DNA of 64,000 nucleotides from Agarophyton chilense (lineage: Eukaryota > Rhodophyta > Florideophyceae > Gracilariales > Gracilariaceae): contig JARGXX010000003.1 of NCBI GenBank assembly GCA_030374765.1, forward strand, positions 1,054,001 to 1,118,000. The letters run 5' to 3'. The notes under the pieces were generated by a model. That model saw only the letters and a program-made list of their open reading frames with translations, was not told the DNA's origin and searched no databases. A program made the translations under genes and the position numbers. This document shows, in pieces, positions 22,301-33,873 of this stretch; the first letter of the stretch is position 1, and each line of letters begins with the position of its first letter.

Positions 22301-24743
22301 GACAGTCGGAGACGCCAGCGCATAAGGCGGCCCGAGGGTTCGGAGATCTCCAGGAGCCAACGCAAGCATGCGTGGTCCGTATGGACTTTGAAACGAGTAC
22401 CCATCAGATAGGGGCGAAGTGTAGCTAAGGCCCACACAACGGCTAAACATTCTTTCTCGGAGACCGAGTAGTTCCTTTCATGGAAATTCAGGGAACGTGA
22501 CCAGTACCCAATTGGGTGACGTTCACCATCCTCAGAGGATTGGAACAGTGCACACCCTACTTGGTTTGCACTAGCATCGGTGTCCACTTCGTAAGGGAGC
22601 CCAGGATTGGGTAGAGCCAAGATTGGCGGTGATGTTACGGCATTCACCAGTGCCGTGAAGGCAGACGCTTCCGTGTCGCCAAAAGGTTCCAGTTCAACTG
22701 GTTGTCCCTTCGTCAGGAGCCTGTTGAGGGGGGTGGCAATATCCGCAAAGTTCGGGACGAATCGGCGATACACGTTACACAGACCTAAGAAGGATCGCAA
22801 CTCCGTTTGAGTTTTCGGGTGTTTTGCTTCCTTCAAGGATTTCACTCGTACTTCATCGATTGAAAGCTGTCCGGGACGGATGATATGACCCAGATACTTA
22901 ACCGAATCGGTGAAAAACTCGCACTTCTTGAGTTTCAAGGTGATTCCCGCGTCGCGGAGTATCTTCATTACGTCCCTGACGTGTTCTAGGTGGTCATCCA
23001 GGTTGTTGGAGAAGACAATAATGTGGTCTAAATACACTAGACACGTCCTCCACTTGAAGGGAGCAAACAGAATGTCTATCGCCCGTTGAAACGTTGCGGG
23101 GGCATTTGTCAACCCAAAAGGCATCCTCCGGAATCGGAAAAGTCCTTGGTGCCACACGAAAGCCGTTTTGTTTCGATCTTCCTCCCTAGTAGAGACTTGC
23201 CAGTAGCCCGAATTGGCGTCGAGGGTAGAGAAAACAGTAGCGCTCCCAAGGGAGTCGATGTATTCGTCCATCCGAGGGATCGGGTACACATCCTTAATGG
23301 TTACCTCGTTCAGGCGTCTGTAATCGATGCAGAAACGCCACGATCCATCCGGTTTCGGAACTAACACCACTGGTGAGGCCCAAGCGGACTTGGCAGGTTC
23401 AATTACGCCCGCTTTAAGCATCTTCTCCACCTGAGATTCTCCTCTTCCCGAGCTTTCGGTCCAGCCCTGTAAGGGTTTTGGGCAATAGGCCGAGTGTTCG
23501 GTAACAAGTCGATGCGGTGTTCTGTAATCCCAATAGTTCTAAGGGAACCATCCCACATGGGGGTAAATTAACGAAGCATGTGCCTCAGCTTCTCCCGATG
23601 AGATGCGGGTACATGGTTGAGATTCCATTTTCCCAATTCCTGAACAGGATCCGTCTGGTCTGCTCCTGTGATAGGGGCCGTAACCTCCTGAGGTTTAAAG
23701 TGTTCAGCGTGTGGAGCTGCAGTCGTATGCTCACCGTCTTCCGCGATTTCGGCAGTGTCCTCCCCCTCCTTAGGGTCCGCCACACCAAGGACCTCTGCGA
23801 TAGAGATCTTTGTAGGTACGACCGCATGCGGGTGTGGAAGAACAGAACCCAGGATCTGGTGTTTGACCAAATGCTGCGTTGTCTTTCCAAATTTGGCTAC
23901 CAAAACATTGAAAGGTTTATCCGGTTCCACGGAGACAACCCCACTCGCAAGGGCGAGTTGACGCCGCGTATACAGAGACGGGTTCGGTTGTACCACATGC
24001 ACACCAATTTGCTTGGTAACAACTGTGACCCAAACCTGAGTTTCTGGCGGGATAGCCACTGACTTCGCAACCTTTACCCTTGTAGACACCGGGTCCTTCT
24101 TCACAGATTCATGCGCGACGGGGAGAGGAACGCGTGTTCGCGCTGCTCCCTGTAAGGGTTTACGAACGATTGGGATCCTAGACCCGTCTTCGAGTTCCAC
24201 AGTTCTATTCCGAGGACGGATGGCTTCCACGAAGCGGTCGCAAAAGTCACAACCCAGTATGACTGGTGCTGCAAGTGACTTGCATACAATAAACTCTAGT
24301 TGAACGAGATAGGAGCCTAACCTCACCATGAGGGAAATTGTACCCAGTGTCCGTAGCGGGTTGTTGTTCGCATCGGCGATATCCAAACGTGGAACGGTAC
24401 GAACTTGAACCCGGAGCAGCGGGGGTAACAATTCAACATGAATTAAGTTAGGAGCGGCTCCTGTATCCAGGACCGATATTTGACGAACCATAAACTGGTT
24501 GGACAGGCCGAAGTCGGCGAATACTTTATAATTCCGCTTGGCCATTACCATAACTCGATCCGGAATACGGAGATTACGGGACCGTATCCACGGGCGACGG
24601 AGGACACTAAAGTATCCCGAGTTAACGTCGGTGTCAGCCGTTTTCCTTGAAAGGATAGTCACAGCTGGGGAGCGAAGCTGGAGCGCCTCGGGCGTCTTCA
24701 ACTCCGGCTTAGAAGACGCCCCTCCCGCAGGGGAGACTCCCAA
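19396..24743 (-). other. element A pol region
   Basis: Minus-strand Ty3/gypsy pol. In order: a retroviral-type protease with VLDTGAAPN near 24.45 kb; a reverse transcriptase with WRFCIDYRRLN and MPFGLTNAPATFQRA (about 23.4-22.9 kb); RNase H (EVDTDASANQVG, 22.6-22.3 kb); the integrase zinc region and core (about 21.9-21.3 kb); a long proline/serine-rich linker; and a chromodomain-like end (FVIDRIVRHIY and YQVRWYGFSP) at 19,668-19,396. The order RT, RNase H, integrase, chromodomain marks the chromovirus branch. Several breaks are present; treated as a fossil. Confidence 0.85.
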
Positions 24744-24745
24744 GT

Positions 24746-26776
24746 TTAGTTTTTCGAAGCGGACCCCACCAAATTCGGTGCAGCTGCCTCGAAGGGGACC
24801 GGTTGTTCCCCGTTCGCGGGTACAAGTTCTGTATCCCTGTCAGCAAGGTGAGCTCGGAGTATCCTTTGTTCCTCATAGGACCTACTCGGGACTCGAGCTT
24901 TCTCGTCAGGGGTCAGAGCCTCGTACTGAGCGATAATTCGTGAACCCTCCCGCAGGGAAAATGTGCAGTCTGGTGCTTTGTGACCACGGAGGTAACACAA
25001 ATAGCAAATCAGCTCTGCCGGGTTCGGTTGTGGACGTGAATCCACGCGACGTGGTGCTGTATCCCTCCATCCGGGGCGAGAGAACCGAGCAGCGGTATTC
25101 GCAAAAGGTAGTGATGCGGCTGGCACCCTCCGTCCTTGGGTATAGAGCGCAGGGTCTTCATCCGTAATCGGAGCGGATGTCGACGGCAACTGAGACGTAC
25201 CCATAGATTCGGGGTTACTTCCTATGAAGTGAATGTTATCATTGACCCCCACAGGGGCAGGGCCTCCTGCGAGTGACAAAGACGAGTTACCTCCATCGGC
25301 GAGGAGTGCACGTGTCGGCCGACTCTTTCGGTTCTGCCGGGCACGGAGAGTATCCCCCTCAGCCTGGGCGTACTGAACCAGTTCCAAGTAGGTCAGCTTG
25401 CGCTTCTCTTCCCGATGTCGGGCAACCAATGCCCTTATCGAGGGGTCCAAACCATCCACAAACATGGTGCATCTCTCGTAGGCGGGGAATACATTCCCGC
25501 ATCGGTGAAACGCTTTATTCAAGCGAGTTGAACACACCGTTTCGGTTTCCATCGGCTTCTGCCGCGTATCCCTTAATGCAAGGAATGATTCCTGAATCGC
25601 ATTTCGAGTAGCGTATGACCTCAAGAGGTACTGCACCGCTTCGGGCCAGCACGTGACTCACCCTTCCGAGGCTCGGGATGATCCACGGACGGAGTTGAAC
25701 TGGTCTTCAGCCATCCTCTTTAAGAAATAGGGTAATGCAAGATACGCTTGCGCTTCACTCATACCGAGGGTGTCAGCCTCCTGGACGAACCTCGAAAGGA
25801 AATCGAGCACCAGAATTGGGTCTGTTCCTGTGAACTCCCTCTTCTGTAGGGTGATGCTCAGCCTTTTGATGTAGTCCTTGACCTTACCCGTTCCGCAGGA
25901 TGTTCGATCTCCTGAAGGGTTATCCAACCGGTTGTAGCGGTACGATAGCAGCTTCCGATAGAGAGGATTCGTCGGCTTCAGCTCCCTTAATCCAACGTGT
26001 TTCCTACCCTTCTTCCGGGTACGGATTGCCCCTTGAGAGGTGTAAGTAGCCTTCGATAGAGTCGCCCGGGATGACCGGCGTCCATCTTCACTATCCGAAG
26101 ATTCGGAGGACGAACTCGATGACGAGCGATTGGGATCGGAATCAGATAAATCCTCTTGGAGGTGAACCCTCCTCTTGGACTTGCGGCGGTCCCGTTTAGC
26201 GGAGCGGTGTTCTTCGTCTTCCGAAACGTCGGGTTTATCCTTCGAGGCTTCTGTGTCTCCGTCCATACGGATAATGGCCTCGAGGGTGTCCAGCCGAGCT
26301 CGGAAGCGTTCTGCTTGCACGCTGTGTTCCTCCACGAGGCTCCGGTACTCCTGGATAAAGACCCCAGGGGTACCAAAGCTTTCCAAAAGGGAGTTCACAT
26401 CCCTCCTCAGGGTACGAAGGTCATCGGCGACTCCCCGCACCTGGGCGTCCTCCACCTTGCGGCGGAGGGTACTAACCTCCTGAAGGAGCTCGACGTGAGC
26501 CGCGTTGGAGATATCGATTCGAGTCTCCAGGCGCTGTACTTCACGGTCGGCCCGACTTCGAGGTGCTGCTGAGGGGGTCTCCACCACTGGAGCTGGGCCC
26601 ACAGCCACGACCTCTCGAGGACCTGAAACTACTGAGGGTGCTCTCCGAGTGTCCGGATCGATACCGGAATCGTACCGGACTTCGGGAATTGAGCTCCTCG
26701 ACCTAGACGGGGCCGGGGGCACTGAATCCGCTTGACGGTTCGATCCAGTCCTGGAACCACGGGTAGGCGGCGACAT
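24746..26776 (-). other. element A gag region
   Basis: Gag-like sequence on the minus strand: a Ser/Pro/Arg-rich N-terminus, a heptad-like coiled-coil region, an acidic DSDPNRSSSSSSSE-type stretch, the capsid-like region (KVKDYIKRLSITL, VLDFLSRFV, ALPYFLKRMAEDQF) and a zinc knuckle (CYLCYLRGHKAPDC) near the end. The matching region of element B is one long frame. Broken at least once. Confidence 0.85.
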
Positions 26777-26983
26777 GCTGCAGACACGACACCGACGATT
26801 CGGGGTAACGATGAAATTCGATCACGAGATTCCCGGAGAACGGATGACGTAACACAAAACAAAAATAAAAACCAAGTCCACCCTTTCCAAAGGGGACCAC
26901 TACAACAAATCTTCACGACGGTGCTTCCTCTTCTAAGAGATATTCCAACACGTGGATGACCAACCCAAAAGTCCGAGAACGGA

Positions 26984-27001
26984 TTCTAAGTCGGGAGACC
27001 A
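26984..27001 (-). promoter_or_regulatory. element A primer-binding site
   Basis: Minus-strand TGGTCTCCCGACTTAGAA, two bases inside the LTR. It begins TGG as expected for pairing with a tRNA CCA end. The same 18 bases occur three bases inside the 5' LTR of element B, so both families use the same primer. Which tRNA that is cannot be told from the window. Confidence 0.8.
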
Positions 27002-27003
27002 CT

Positions 27004-27889
27004 TGTGGAGCAAAACCCGGCGACGGGAAGTCCTCTCAAGGTGTTCGAAGCCTTGCTCCCTGGGGGAGGCAGACTCAGAGACAGAGCCCTCCGTTCCACC
27101 CGTAGTGTGGGGTGTAACTCCCACGGGGGATTCCGGCAGTACCGACGGAGGTGAGGGGTAGAAACCGTTGGATCGGGAATGGATATGGGTATCCCAAAAA
27201 ATGGGGGAAAATCCGGCGAAGAGGAAAAACGGGGCGAGGGTCGAGCACAAACGGGCACCGGACCCGAGAACCACAAAAGGGGCGAAACAACAAAAAAACC
27301 CAATACGGGGGCGAAAACCTGTCCTCGAAAGAAAACACAAAAAGCACGCAACAAGTAAACAGAACCCCCACGGGGTATCGTGCACGCAGGTCGTCTGAGC
27401 GGTCCCAAGGGGGTGGTTGCACGGAACCCAAACGTGGGCACTCTCCAAGTGGAGTCGTGTCCCTACGCAGGCGTTGCTAACCAGAGCCCGTTCCGGGTTG
27501 TAAGGCCGAAACGATGGCGACGAAGAACCTCTAAAGGTATCGAAGACCAACCTTGGTTCCCATTTACTTTGAGCTTCGGACTGTCAGATCTCGTCTCCCT
27601 AAGTAGGGCCCACTAACTAACCTCTACAGTAGTGCACACCTACTCAGGGCCATACAGGTGGAGATCCCACTGTCAGGGCCCAAAAGTCCAACGTTCTAAC
27701 AAATATCCGAAAATCGGTGCCAAAATTAAGCCACGTGTATCACGGGGCAAATCCAACCATGGGCCATCCGAATTTTCACTTCATAGGCGAACTCTAATCA
27801 GAAAACAGTGCCACCTCAGCACACCTTAGAGGGGATCATAGTCATAACCCTCGGAGGGTTCAATCCTCATTCTATGAGTTGCATCTTCA
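27004..27889 (-). repeat. element A 5' LTR
   Basis: An 886-bp LTR read on the minus strand, beginning TGAAGATGCAAC and ending CTCCACA. Its edges are set by analogy with element B's LTR (TGAAGAGCAACG to CCTACA) and by the adjoining primer-binding site. No second copy exists in the window, so its age cannot be estimated from LTR divergence. Confidence 0.75.
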
Positions 27890-27918
27890 AGTATCCCCTA
27901 ACTGGGCGTTGCTCTACA
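27890..27918 (-). other. polypurine-like tract outside element A's LTR
   Basis: Read on the minus strand, the bases just before the LTR are GCCCAGTTAGGGGATACT. They resemble the sequence just before element B's 3' LTR (GTCTTAAGGGGGGATA). A 5' LTR should be preceded by host DNA, not by a polypurine tract. This short stretch also separates the LTR from the right palindrome arm, whose homology starts at 27,918. Confidence 0.45.
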
Positions 27919-28316
27919 CGTGCCGCTGTAAGATTGGGCTGGGTTTTTAGATCATCATGTCAAAACTTAAGCTGAAATCGGTTTAAGTCAGTTCGTCAAA
28001 ATTCTGAACCCGACTTGCAAAATTCTGACACTCGAAATCAGTTTTCTGAAAGAATCGTCAGAACATAAAAATTCTTTTTTGAAAAATTAATTTAGAGCTT
28101 GAAACATATATCAGAAGTAGGAATTGTAATTGAGAATATAGTAGTGGACATGGTTGTGGAAGTTTACATAAATTTTTGATCTAGGATTGGTTGTTGGGGG
28201 AGTGGGGTGAGCTGGAATGGATTTAATTATTTTTTGGTTAAGTATGTCAGATTCCGTCGTGTGGTAGTTTAAAACACTATAGCTTCGTATTAAAAATGGA
28301 ATTGTTGTTGTCCAAA

Positions 28317-28322
28317 TTTATT
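28317..28322 (-). terminator. AATAAA poly(A) signal, right-arm small peptide gene
   Basis: Mirror copy of the signal at 15,267-15,272, read on the minus strand. Confidence 0.45.
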
Positions 28323-28338
28323 TTTTACTTTGCCAATA

Positions 28339-28491
28339 TTACTTAGAATACGAAGCGATATAGTACGAGGGTAGCAAGCTGTCACTGTAATCAATGTGAG
28401 GAAATGAATCGTTAGCTTCGCATGGAATTAGATATACAAAGTTCAGGAGAAGCAGGAACAAAAGCAGTGAACGTGAACGTGTGAAAGCCAT
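28339..28491 (-). CDS. small predicted secreted peptide, right-arm copy
   Basis: Encodes exactly the same 50 residues as 15,098-15,250: an N-terminal signal sequence with a leucine-rich core, cleavage expected after PCEA, and a short acidic, tyrosine-rich mature part. Start context and downstream AATAAA are also preserved. The identity shows duplication and does not by itself show selection, because surrounding non-coding sequence is equally conserved. Confidence 0.5.
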   Translation of the reverse strand: MAFTRSRSLLLFLLLLNFVYLIPCEANDSFPHIDYSDSLLPSYYIASYSK

Positions 28492-29666
28492 GGTGTTTTG
28501 CAAACGATGATGGTGCCGGAGGAATTGCAAAAAGAGTGAGTGATAGCCGGCCACAGATGATTTGAAATGCAGCGTATGAAGATAAAAGAAGATGATGCAA
28601 GCAGGCGGTGATGCGCTTATGTCTGTGTGTGTGTGGAGAAAATAGCGAGCTTTGCGTACAATAATAAGGTGAAGGGGAGTTGTTTCGAAAATGGAGCAGT
28701 GGAGAGATGAAAGGCACTATGGAGGTCATTTACGGGGCCTAACAGGTACAAAGAAATACTTAAAGAGTGCTCGAAACAGTACAGTAGAGAACCGATGGTT
28801 GCAATGATGAAGTTTGCATGCGAGTACGCCATTGGAGTTTGCAACAGGGGCAAGTGCTACTGTATTGCACTTTATGCCTTGAAGTAAGCTTGGGCCATGG
28901 ACAAGCGCACAGTTTCGTAAAATTTTAGCCTAACGCGCGTCTGGGGCGGGGCGGCGGCGAGAGAGGATTGCCAAAGACACAATCTTTTTAGGGACGTTGC
29001 GAATGTATCGCGTAACGAAACTCAGAGCACAAATTTGGGGCTACAAGGTCCCCGGGCGCTGTCGACAGCGGGGCTGGAAGAGTTTGCAGTGAAACAATAG
29101 AAAACGGTTTGCGGCGATTGACTAGCCAACCGAACCCGGACGCAGTGTAGGTGTTGTCAAACACCATTTTTCGACAGCGCTGCTCGAGCAATCTGTGCAA
29201 TCAGATTGCCGGTGACGAGCGGCGCGTTGGACGAGTAAATGCTACAGATATATAGTATGGAGTAAGAGCGTCTCTTCGTTCTCTACAACCAGGTTTGTAA
29301 GGAAGTTTCTTGTTATAACCAAAATATATCTCTTACCTCACAGTGGTTGTAGCCCTGTGGAGCGTTGTGAGACATTTATTAAACGCTGTGATGCAGTTTG
29401 CTCGCCGGCGCTAGTCGCCGGCGTGCAAAAAGAACCACAACACTTACTTCCCCACTCAGCCCTGGAGATTCGTAGAGCTCTGCAGTAGGTTTTAAGCTCG
29501 CGCGTGCAATCTACGGACACTCCCTCCATTTACCCTCTCGGTACTGCCGCGAATCGTACTCTCTTTGCCTGTTGCCCAACATCGTTGGTTACTTTATTGG
29601 CACAGGCTAGACATTTCCGGGTGACTTCTAGTCCAAATTACGAATGAATCCAAAGAAGGAATCAAC
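28492..29666. other. no gene seen; mirror of 13,923-15,097
   Basis: Non-coding arm sequence, including the mirror of the CGCCGGCG hairpin at 29,403-29,423. Only a few single-base differences from the left arm are visible. Confidence 0.4.
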
Positions 29667-29904
29667 CAGTACAAGTAAACACTGCCAATAGTGTGGCCCA
29701 CACTAAAAACGAACCGACCCAAAACCAAATTGTGTCGGTACACAAACATATAAACGGCAATCTGTTGGTGTGTAGTAAAATAGGCACTCGCACAGAAAAG
29801 CCAAGCGCACAAATTGCGTAGGCATCACTATCGCGCGGTACAAAGCTTATAGAACGAGCCCCCGATGCCGTCGTCGGTGAATGTAATGTTTTCTCAGGTC
29901 ATCG

Positions 29905-30563
29905 ATGACGGCTCTGAAACTTGTATTCCTACTTCATCACTGAAGAGCACAAAAAAAGCCTTCCTTTCAACAAAAGCTAACTAATGAGGGTAGAAGACGG
30001 CGCGATCGCCGAATCAAGCGACAGGCGCTACAGCATTCCTTTTCGTCTGAATTTGAAACCCTTTTTCGCTCAGAATGTGACCAGTACTTGATCACTCTCT
30101 GCGGTTTCGATCATGCCGCATTTCTCCATCTTCTGGGACAAATTGAAAACTACTTCAATTCCTTTACTCTCTACAGCAAGCATGGTATGATACGCCGCAT
30201 CCCCTGGCAGCAAAACCGACGAGGGCGACCTCGGACTCTTTCTGCCACGCGCTGTTTGGCAATGACTTTGTGATGGAATAGGTCCAGAGGATCCATCTCT
30301 GTTATATGCAGTTTGTTCGGCCTAATTGGGACAGTGGCTTCAAACTTTCTTCGATTTGGTAGGCGACTATTATTGAAAACCTTATCCGTAGAGGAAGCTG
30401 CAATAATAGCAATGCCTGATGAGGCAAAGATTGAGCAGTTTAAAGCAGCTATCAGGAGGCAGCATTCGCTTCTTGGAGACGTTTTTTCCGTCGAAGACGG
30501 CTTGAAACTTTACTTGCAACAAAGCTCTAATGCCATGATTCAGAAAATGTTCTACAATGGATG
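29905..30563 (+). pseudogene. Harbinger transposase 5' part, right arm
   Basis: First part of the transposase gene, on the plus strand here, up to the insertion point of element C in the MIQKMFYNG stretch. It shares the TGA at the Trp position with the left copy. The ATG used in the left copy (mirror position 29,881) is followed here by TAA, so the first usable ATG is at 29,905. Between about 29.8 and 30.33 kb it carries roughly 17 substitutions against the left copy, several changing residues (for example CDFDHAAFRHLL versus CGFDHAAFLHLL). Confidence 0.8.
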
Positions 30564-30805
30564 TGTTGCAACTCGCAGTCCTATGTCTCGCTCTGCGACT
30601 CGAAAAGTGGGCACAATAGCTCTGGCTTCTTTGCCAGTCCTTGTTTTTATTAGCTCTTGATGTAACAGGATAATCCTTCTACTTATTAGGGTTCGAGATG
30701 TCTAATTAGAAGCCAAGCCAGATCTTTCCCCGTGAACAATTCGGAGACAGGGTTTCCGCCTTCTCCATGATCAATTTGAAGGGATCAACAGTGTACGACG
30801 CAACA
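30564..30805 (-). repeat. element C LTR (3' with respect to its genes)
   Basis: 242 bp, TGTTGCAACT to CGACGCAACA on the plus strand. It matches 47,072-47,313 except at about 13 positions. The GATG duplication flanks it on the left. Confidence 0.95.
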
Positions 30806-30839
30806 CGGCCCCATGAAGGTTGCACAAGTGAAGGGACCT

Positions 30840-33734
30840 TCATTCCTTTGAAAAGGAACACTGTTGCTGAGCTTCGAGCTTCAACTTTCTCTTACCTGCA
30901 GTGTACAGAAAATCCTCTAGCAGTCCTGGAAGGTCTTCGTAGATCACGCTCAGCGGTTCCCACGTTTGGTCGATGACGTCTGGGAGACCCTCCCACTCCA
31001 CTAGAATTTGTAATACACCGTCCTCCTGTCCGATATCTTTGAGATCTTTGGCGTTCTGATACGTGGTTTCAGAGTGCTCTGCAAAAGAAAGCAACTGGGG
31101 TTCTACCTCTTTGTCCGCCATTTCTGTACGATACTGTAGTAAGCGACGGGCACGCACGACTTCTGTCTTTTGTCTGATCAAGTCCTTGACTTCGAACACC
31201 CAATTTGACCTTGTCCCAACGATCTCTCTTGGACCTCTCCAGTTAAACTGTAGCTTGTGTCCGTGCTTTGTTGCCTTACGAACGAGAACAAAGTCGCCTA
31301 CTGCGAATGTAGCTTTTGTGACATTAGTTCGAGCGTTATGACGTTCGATCGCGCGTTTGCGCCTACCCGATGCATGCGTGTTGACATCACGATGTAGCTC
31401 TTCCATGGATTGCTGGGTATGTTCGATTTCAATGAGCTGACGGGCTCTTACTTCAGACAGTCGGGGCAAGGATAAGTACTTCTCGATCGTAAAGGCTTGC
31501 AGAAGCGGACGTGTAGGCTTATGGCCTATGAATACCTCCAACGGTGTGCGGTAGACTCCAGGCTCACCTGTGTGACTTCCAAGGCGTTTCAGAGGGGCTT
31601 GGTTCAAGACGCTCTGGACGCAATCTGTTACCGACGGCCAGTCTCTTGGCTTGAGCTTGAACTCGTGTAGAAGGGCTTTGCATGCCCTGAGCACCTCTCT
31701 GCAAACACGCTCGACCGTACCATTCGCCCAAGGAGAGTATGCAGTCGTAAAATGGTGACTGATCTTGAGTTCCGAGGCCAGAAGTCGAAAGAGCTCGTTT
31801 TTGAAGTGAGGCCCCTGGTCGGACACAAACCATTCCATGACCCCAAAGGTTGCGATCCAGGTCGCTATGGCGTCCGCGGCTGCTTCACTAGTTGCTCTCG
31901 GCGTTGGCCATAGCCACACGAAGGAACTGAGATCGTCTCGGATGAGAAGGACATACTTCAAGTCACTGCTGCTTTCGCCCATGTACAGGTAGTCGAAGTG
32001 TACAACTTCGTTTGCTTTTCGCGCGTGCAGGGTAGATCCGAGTGGTCTTGGGATCTTTTCGCCTGTTCTGGTGACTACACAGTGTAGACATCCATTCTCA
32101 AAGCTGGACACATCCGCGGAAAGACCCTTCCAAGTAAACTTCTCCTTCAGAATGCTTTCTGTAGCATCCTGGCCTCTATGGCCGATTGGGCCGGCATGTG
32201 ATAGCACCAAAACCTTGAGCTTCAGTTCAACGGCTTCAGCAGGTTGCCAGATCCGTCCGTGATCTTTTAGCAATCCATTGTCTCCCATTTCCAGATGTGA
32301 GGGAGTCTCATTAGCTGACTGAGCGCGCCGAAAGTCATCCATTTCTGGCCATTCAATTTCGTTCACTGGTGGTGCGACATGTTCAGCTGCTTGCATGAAC
32401 GTGCATATTTGGCGTGTCATGAGCTCGTTCTTGCAGTAGCCTCGCGCCCATCGTGTCAACATATCGGCAATTATGTTATCGTTCCCAGAGACGTGTTCGA
32501 TGATGTATTGAAAACGCGAGAGAAACACTGCCCATCTCTGTACTTTGGCAACAACATGCCGGCCGAGCGTGGGTTCCAGCGCCAGCGGTGCGAAGACGAA
32601 TAGCAGGTTCTTGTGGTTAGTGAAGACGTGTACGGGATGCTCATCCAGGAAGAGATAGTCTAGTTTTTCGAACGTTTTCACGATCGCATAGCCTTCTTGT
32701 TCGTACGTGCTCCAGTTCACCCGCGAACCTTTAAAGGATCCTCCAACAAAAGCGAGTGGTTCGTGCTGCTGCTCTCGTGTTGGTTTCTTCAACTCGTCTG
32801 GATCAGTTTGCGTCAACACTCCGGCCCAGTGGTTGTCTGATGCGTCAGTGTAAACGCAAATTATTTTGCCCTTCCTAGGATACGAGAGGCGGACAGCGTT
32901 GAGCAGGTTGTTTTGCAATGTTTCGAATGCTTCCTTTTCCTCACGGCCCCAAGACAGCGTGTGTAACGGAATGCTTCGGATTGCCCTCTTCTTTCGCTTT
33001 CCGGCCTTCTTGTAGGCCAACTCGAGGGTTCGGGTGAGTGGCATTACTGTTCGCTCAAAGTCTGGGATATCTGAGGCCATCCAGCGGCAGCAGTGGATAA
33101 ATTCACAGAGCTTGTCGGCGGTAATGGGAGGTTGCATGTCTTTAAGACCTTCTATTTTGGCGGGATCCATTGTGAAACCGTTGCCATCGACAGTCCTTCC
33201 ACACCATCGAATTTGTTTGGCAAATAACGTGCTCTTCTTGGCTGAGACCAAGCGATTGTTTTCCATACATATCTGCAAGAAACGCTGCATGACATGTAGT
33301 GATGTTTCTTCATCTTGGGCATGGAGATTGAAATCATCAATCCACGCCTTCAGATTAGGCGGTAACTCCTTGAACATGGGTTCGATCGACGATTGAAAGT
33401 GTGCGGCAGCGTTCGTGAGCCCTGGGATAACTCTTGTTGATGAGTACGTGCCATCGGGACAAACGATGCCGCAGGCTGTGTAGGATTCGGGGTGTAGTGG
33501 AAGCTGCCAATAGCCGTGAACAAAGTCGATGACGGCGAAACAAGTACTGCCAGCAAAGTCTTGAACCTCCGCATCTAAGTGGGGCATAGGCCAAGCTTGC
33601 TTGATCGTCGCCGCATTCACCGGGCGCAAGTCAATGGCACACCTGAACTTGGCCTTTGAGCCAATCTTTGGTACTAAGAGTGGCGCTGCCTGCCAACTGG
33701 CGTGTGGATTGGGTATCCATTTGCCGAGTTCCAC
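30840..33734 (-). other. element C pol region (RT to chromodomain)
   Basis: One long minus-strand frame of 964 codons. In order: reverse transcriptase with FRCAIDLRPVNAATI, VIPGLTNAAAHFQS and the active-site variant AWIDDF in place of the usual YLDD; RNase H (VYTDASDNHWAG, then HVFTNHKNLL); integrase zinc region (HAGPIGHRGQDATES, CLHCV); integrase core (VVHFDYL, VSDQGPHFKNE, and the downstream Glu region); and a chromodomain-like end (LQILVEWEGLPDVIDQTWEP). The lineage differs from A and B. It resembles Ty3/gypsy elements I associate with oomycetes and algae, though that is from memory of the family. Confidence 0.85.
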
Positions 33735-33873
33735 CAGATTTTTGAAACATATGCTTTGAGGAAAGCGCGCTGAGGTGTTGGGTAGCGTCTCGCTTTGGTT
33801 TTCACCGGCCGCTTCTGTGGATAAAGTTTGATGCGCATGGGCGGCACACAGGCTGGGTCGGATTTCCCCAGCC

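Larger units (their letters stand above)
17200..27889 (-). mobile_element. element A: Ty3/gypsy chromovirus-like LTR retrotransposon fossil with antisense ORF
   Basis: A Ty3/gypsy element on the minus strand. From its 5' end it has an LTR (27,889-27,004), a primer-binding site (27,001-26,984), gag (26,776 to about 24,746), pol with protease, RT, RNase H, integrase and chromodomain (24,743 to 19,396), and then a plus-strand ORF convergent with pol (to 17.2 kb). The downstream LTR was not found, so the 3' end is probably truncated near 17.2 kb. The element is broken in several places (about four or more). It fills most of the spacer between the palindrome arms and is a diverged relative of element B. 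Confidence 0.85.
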
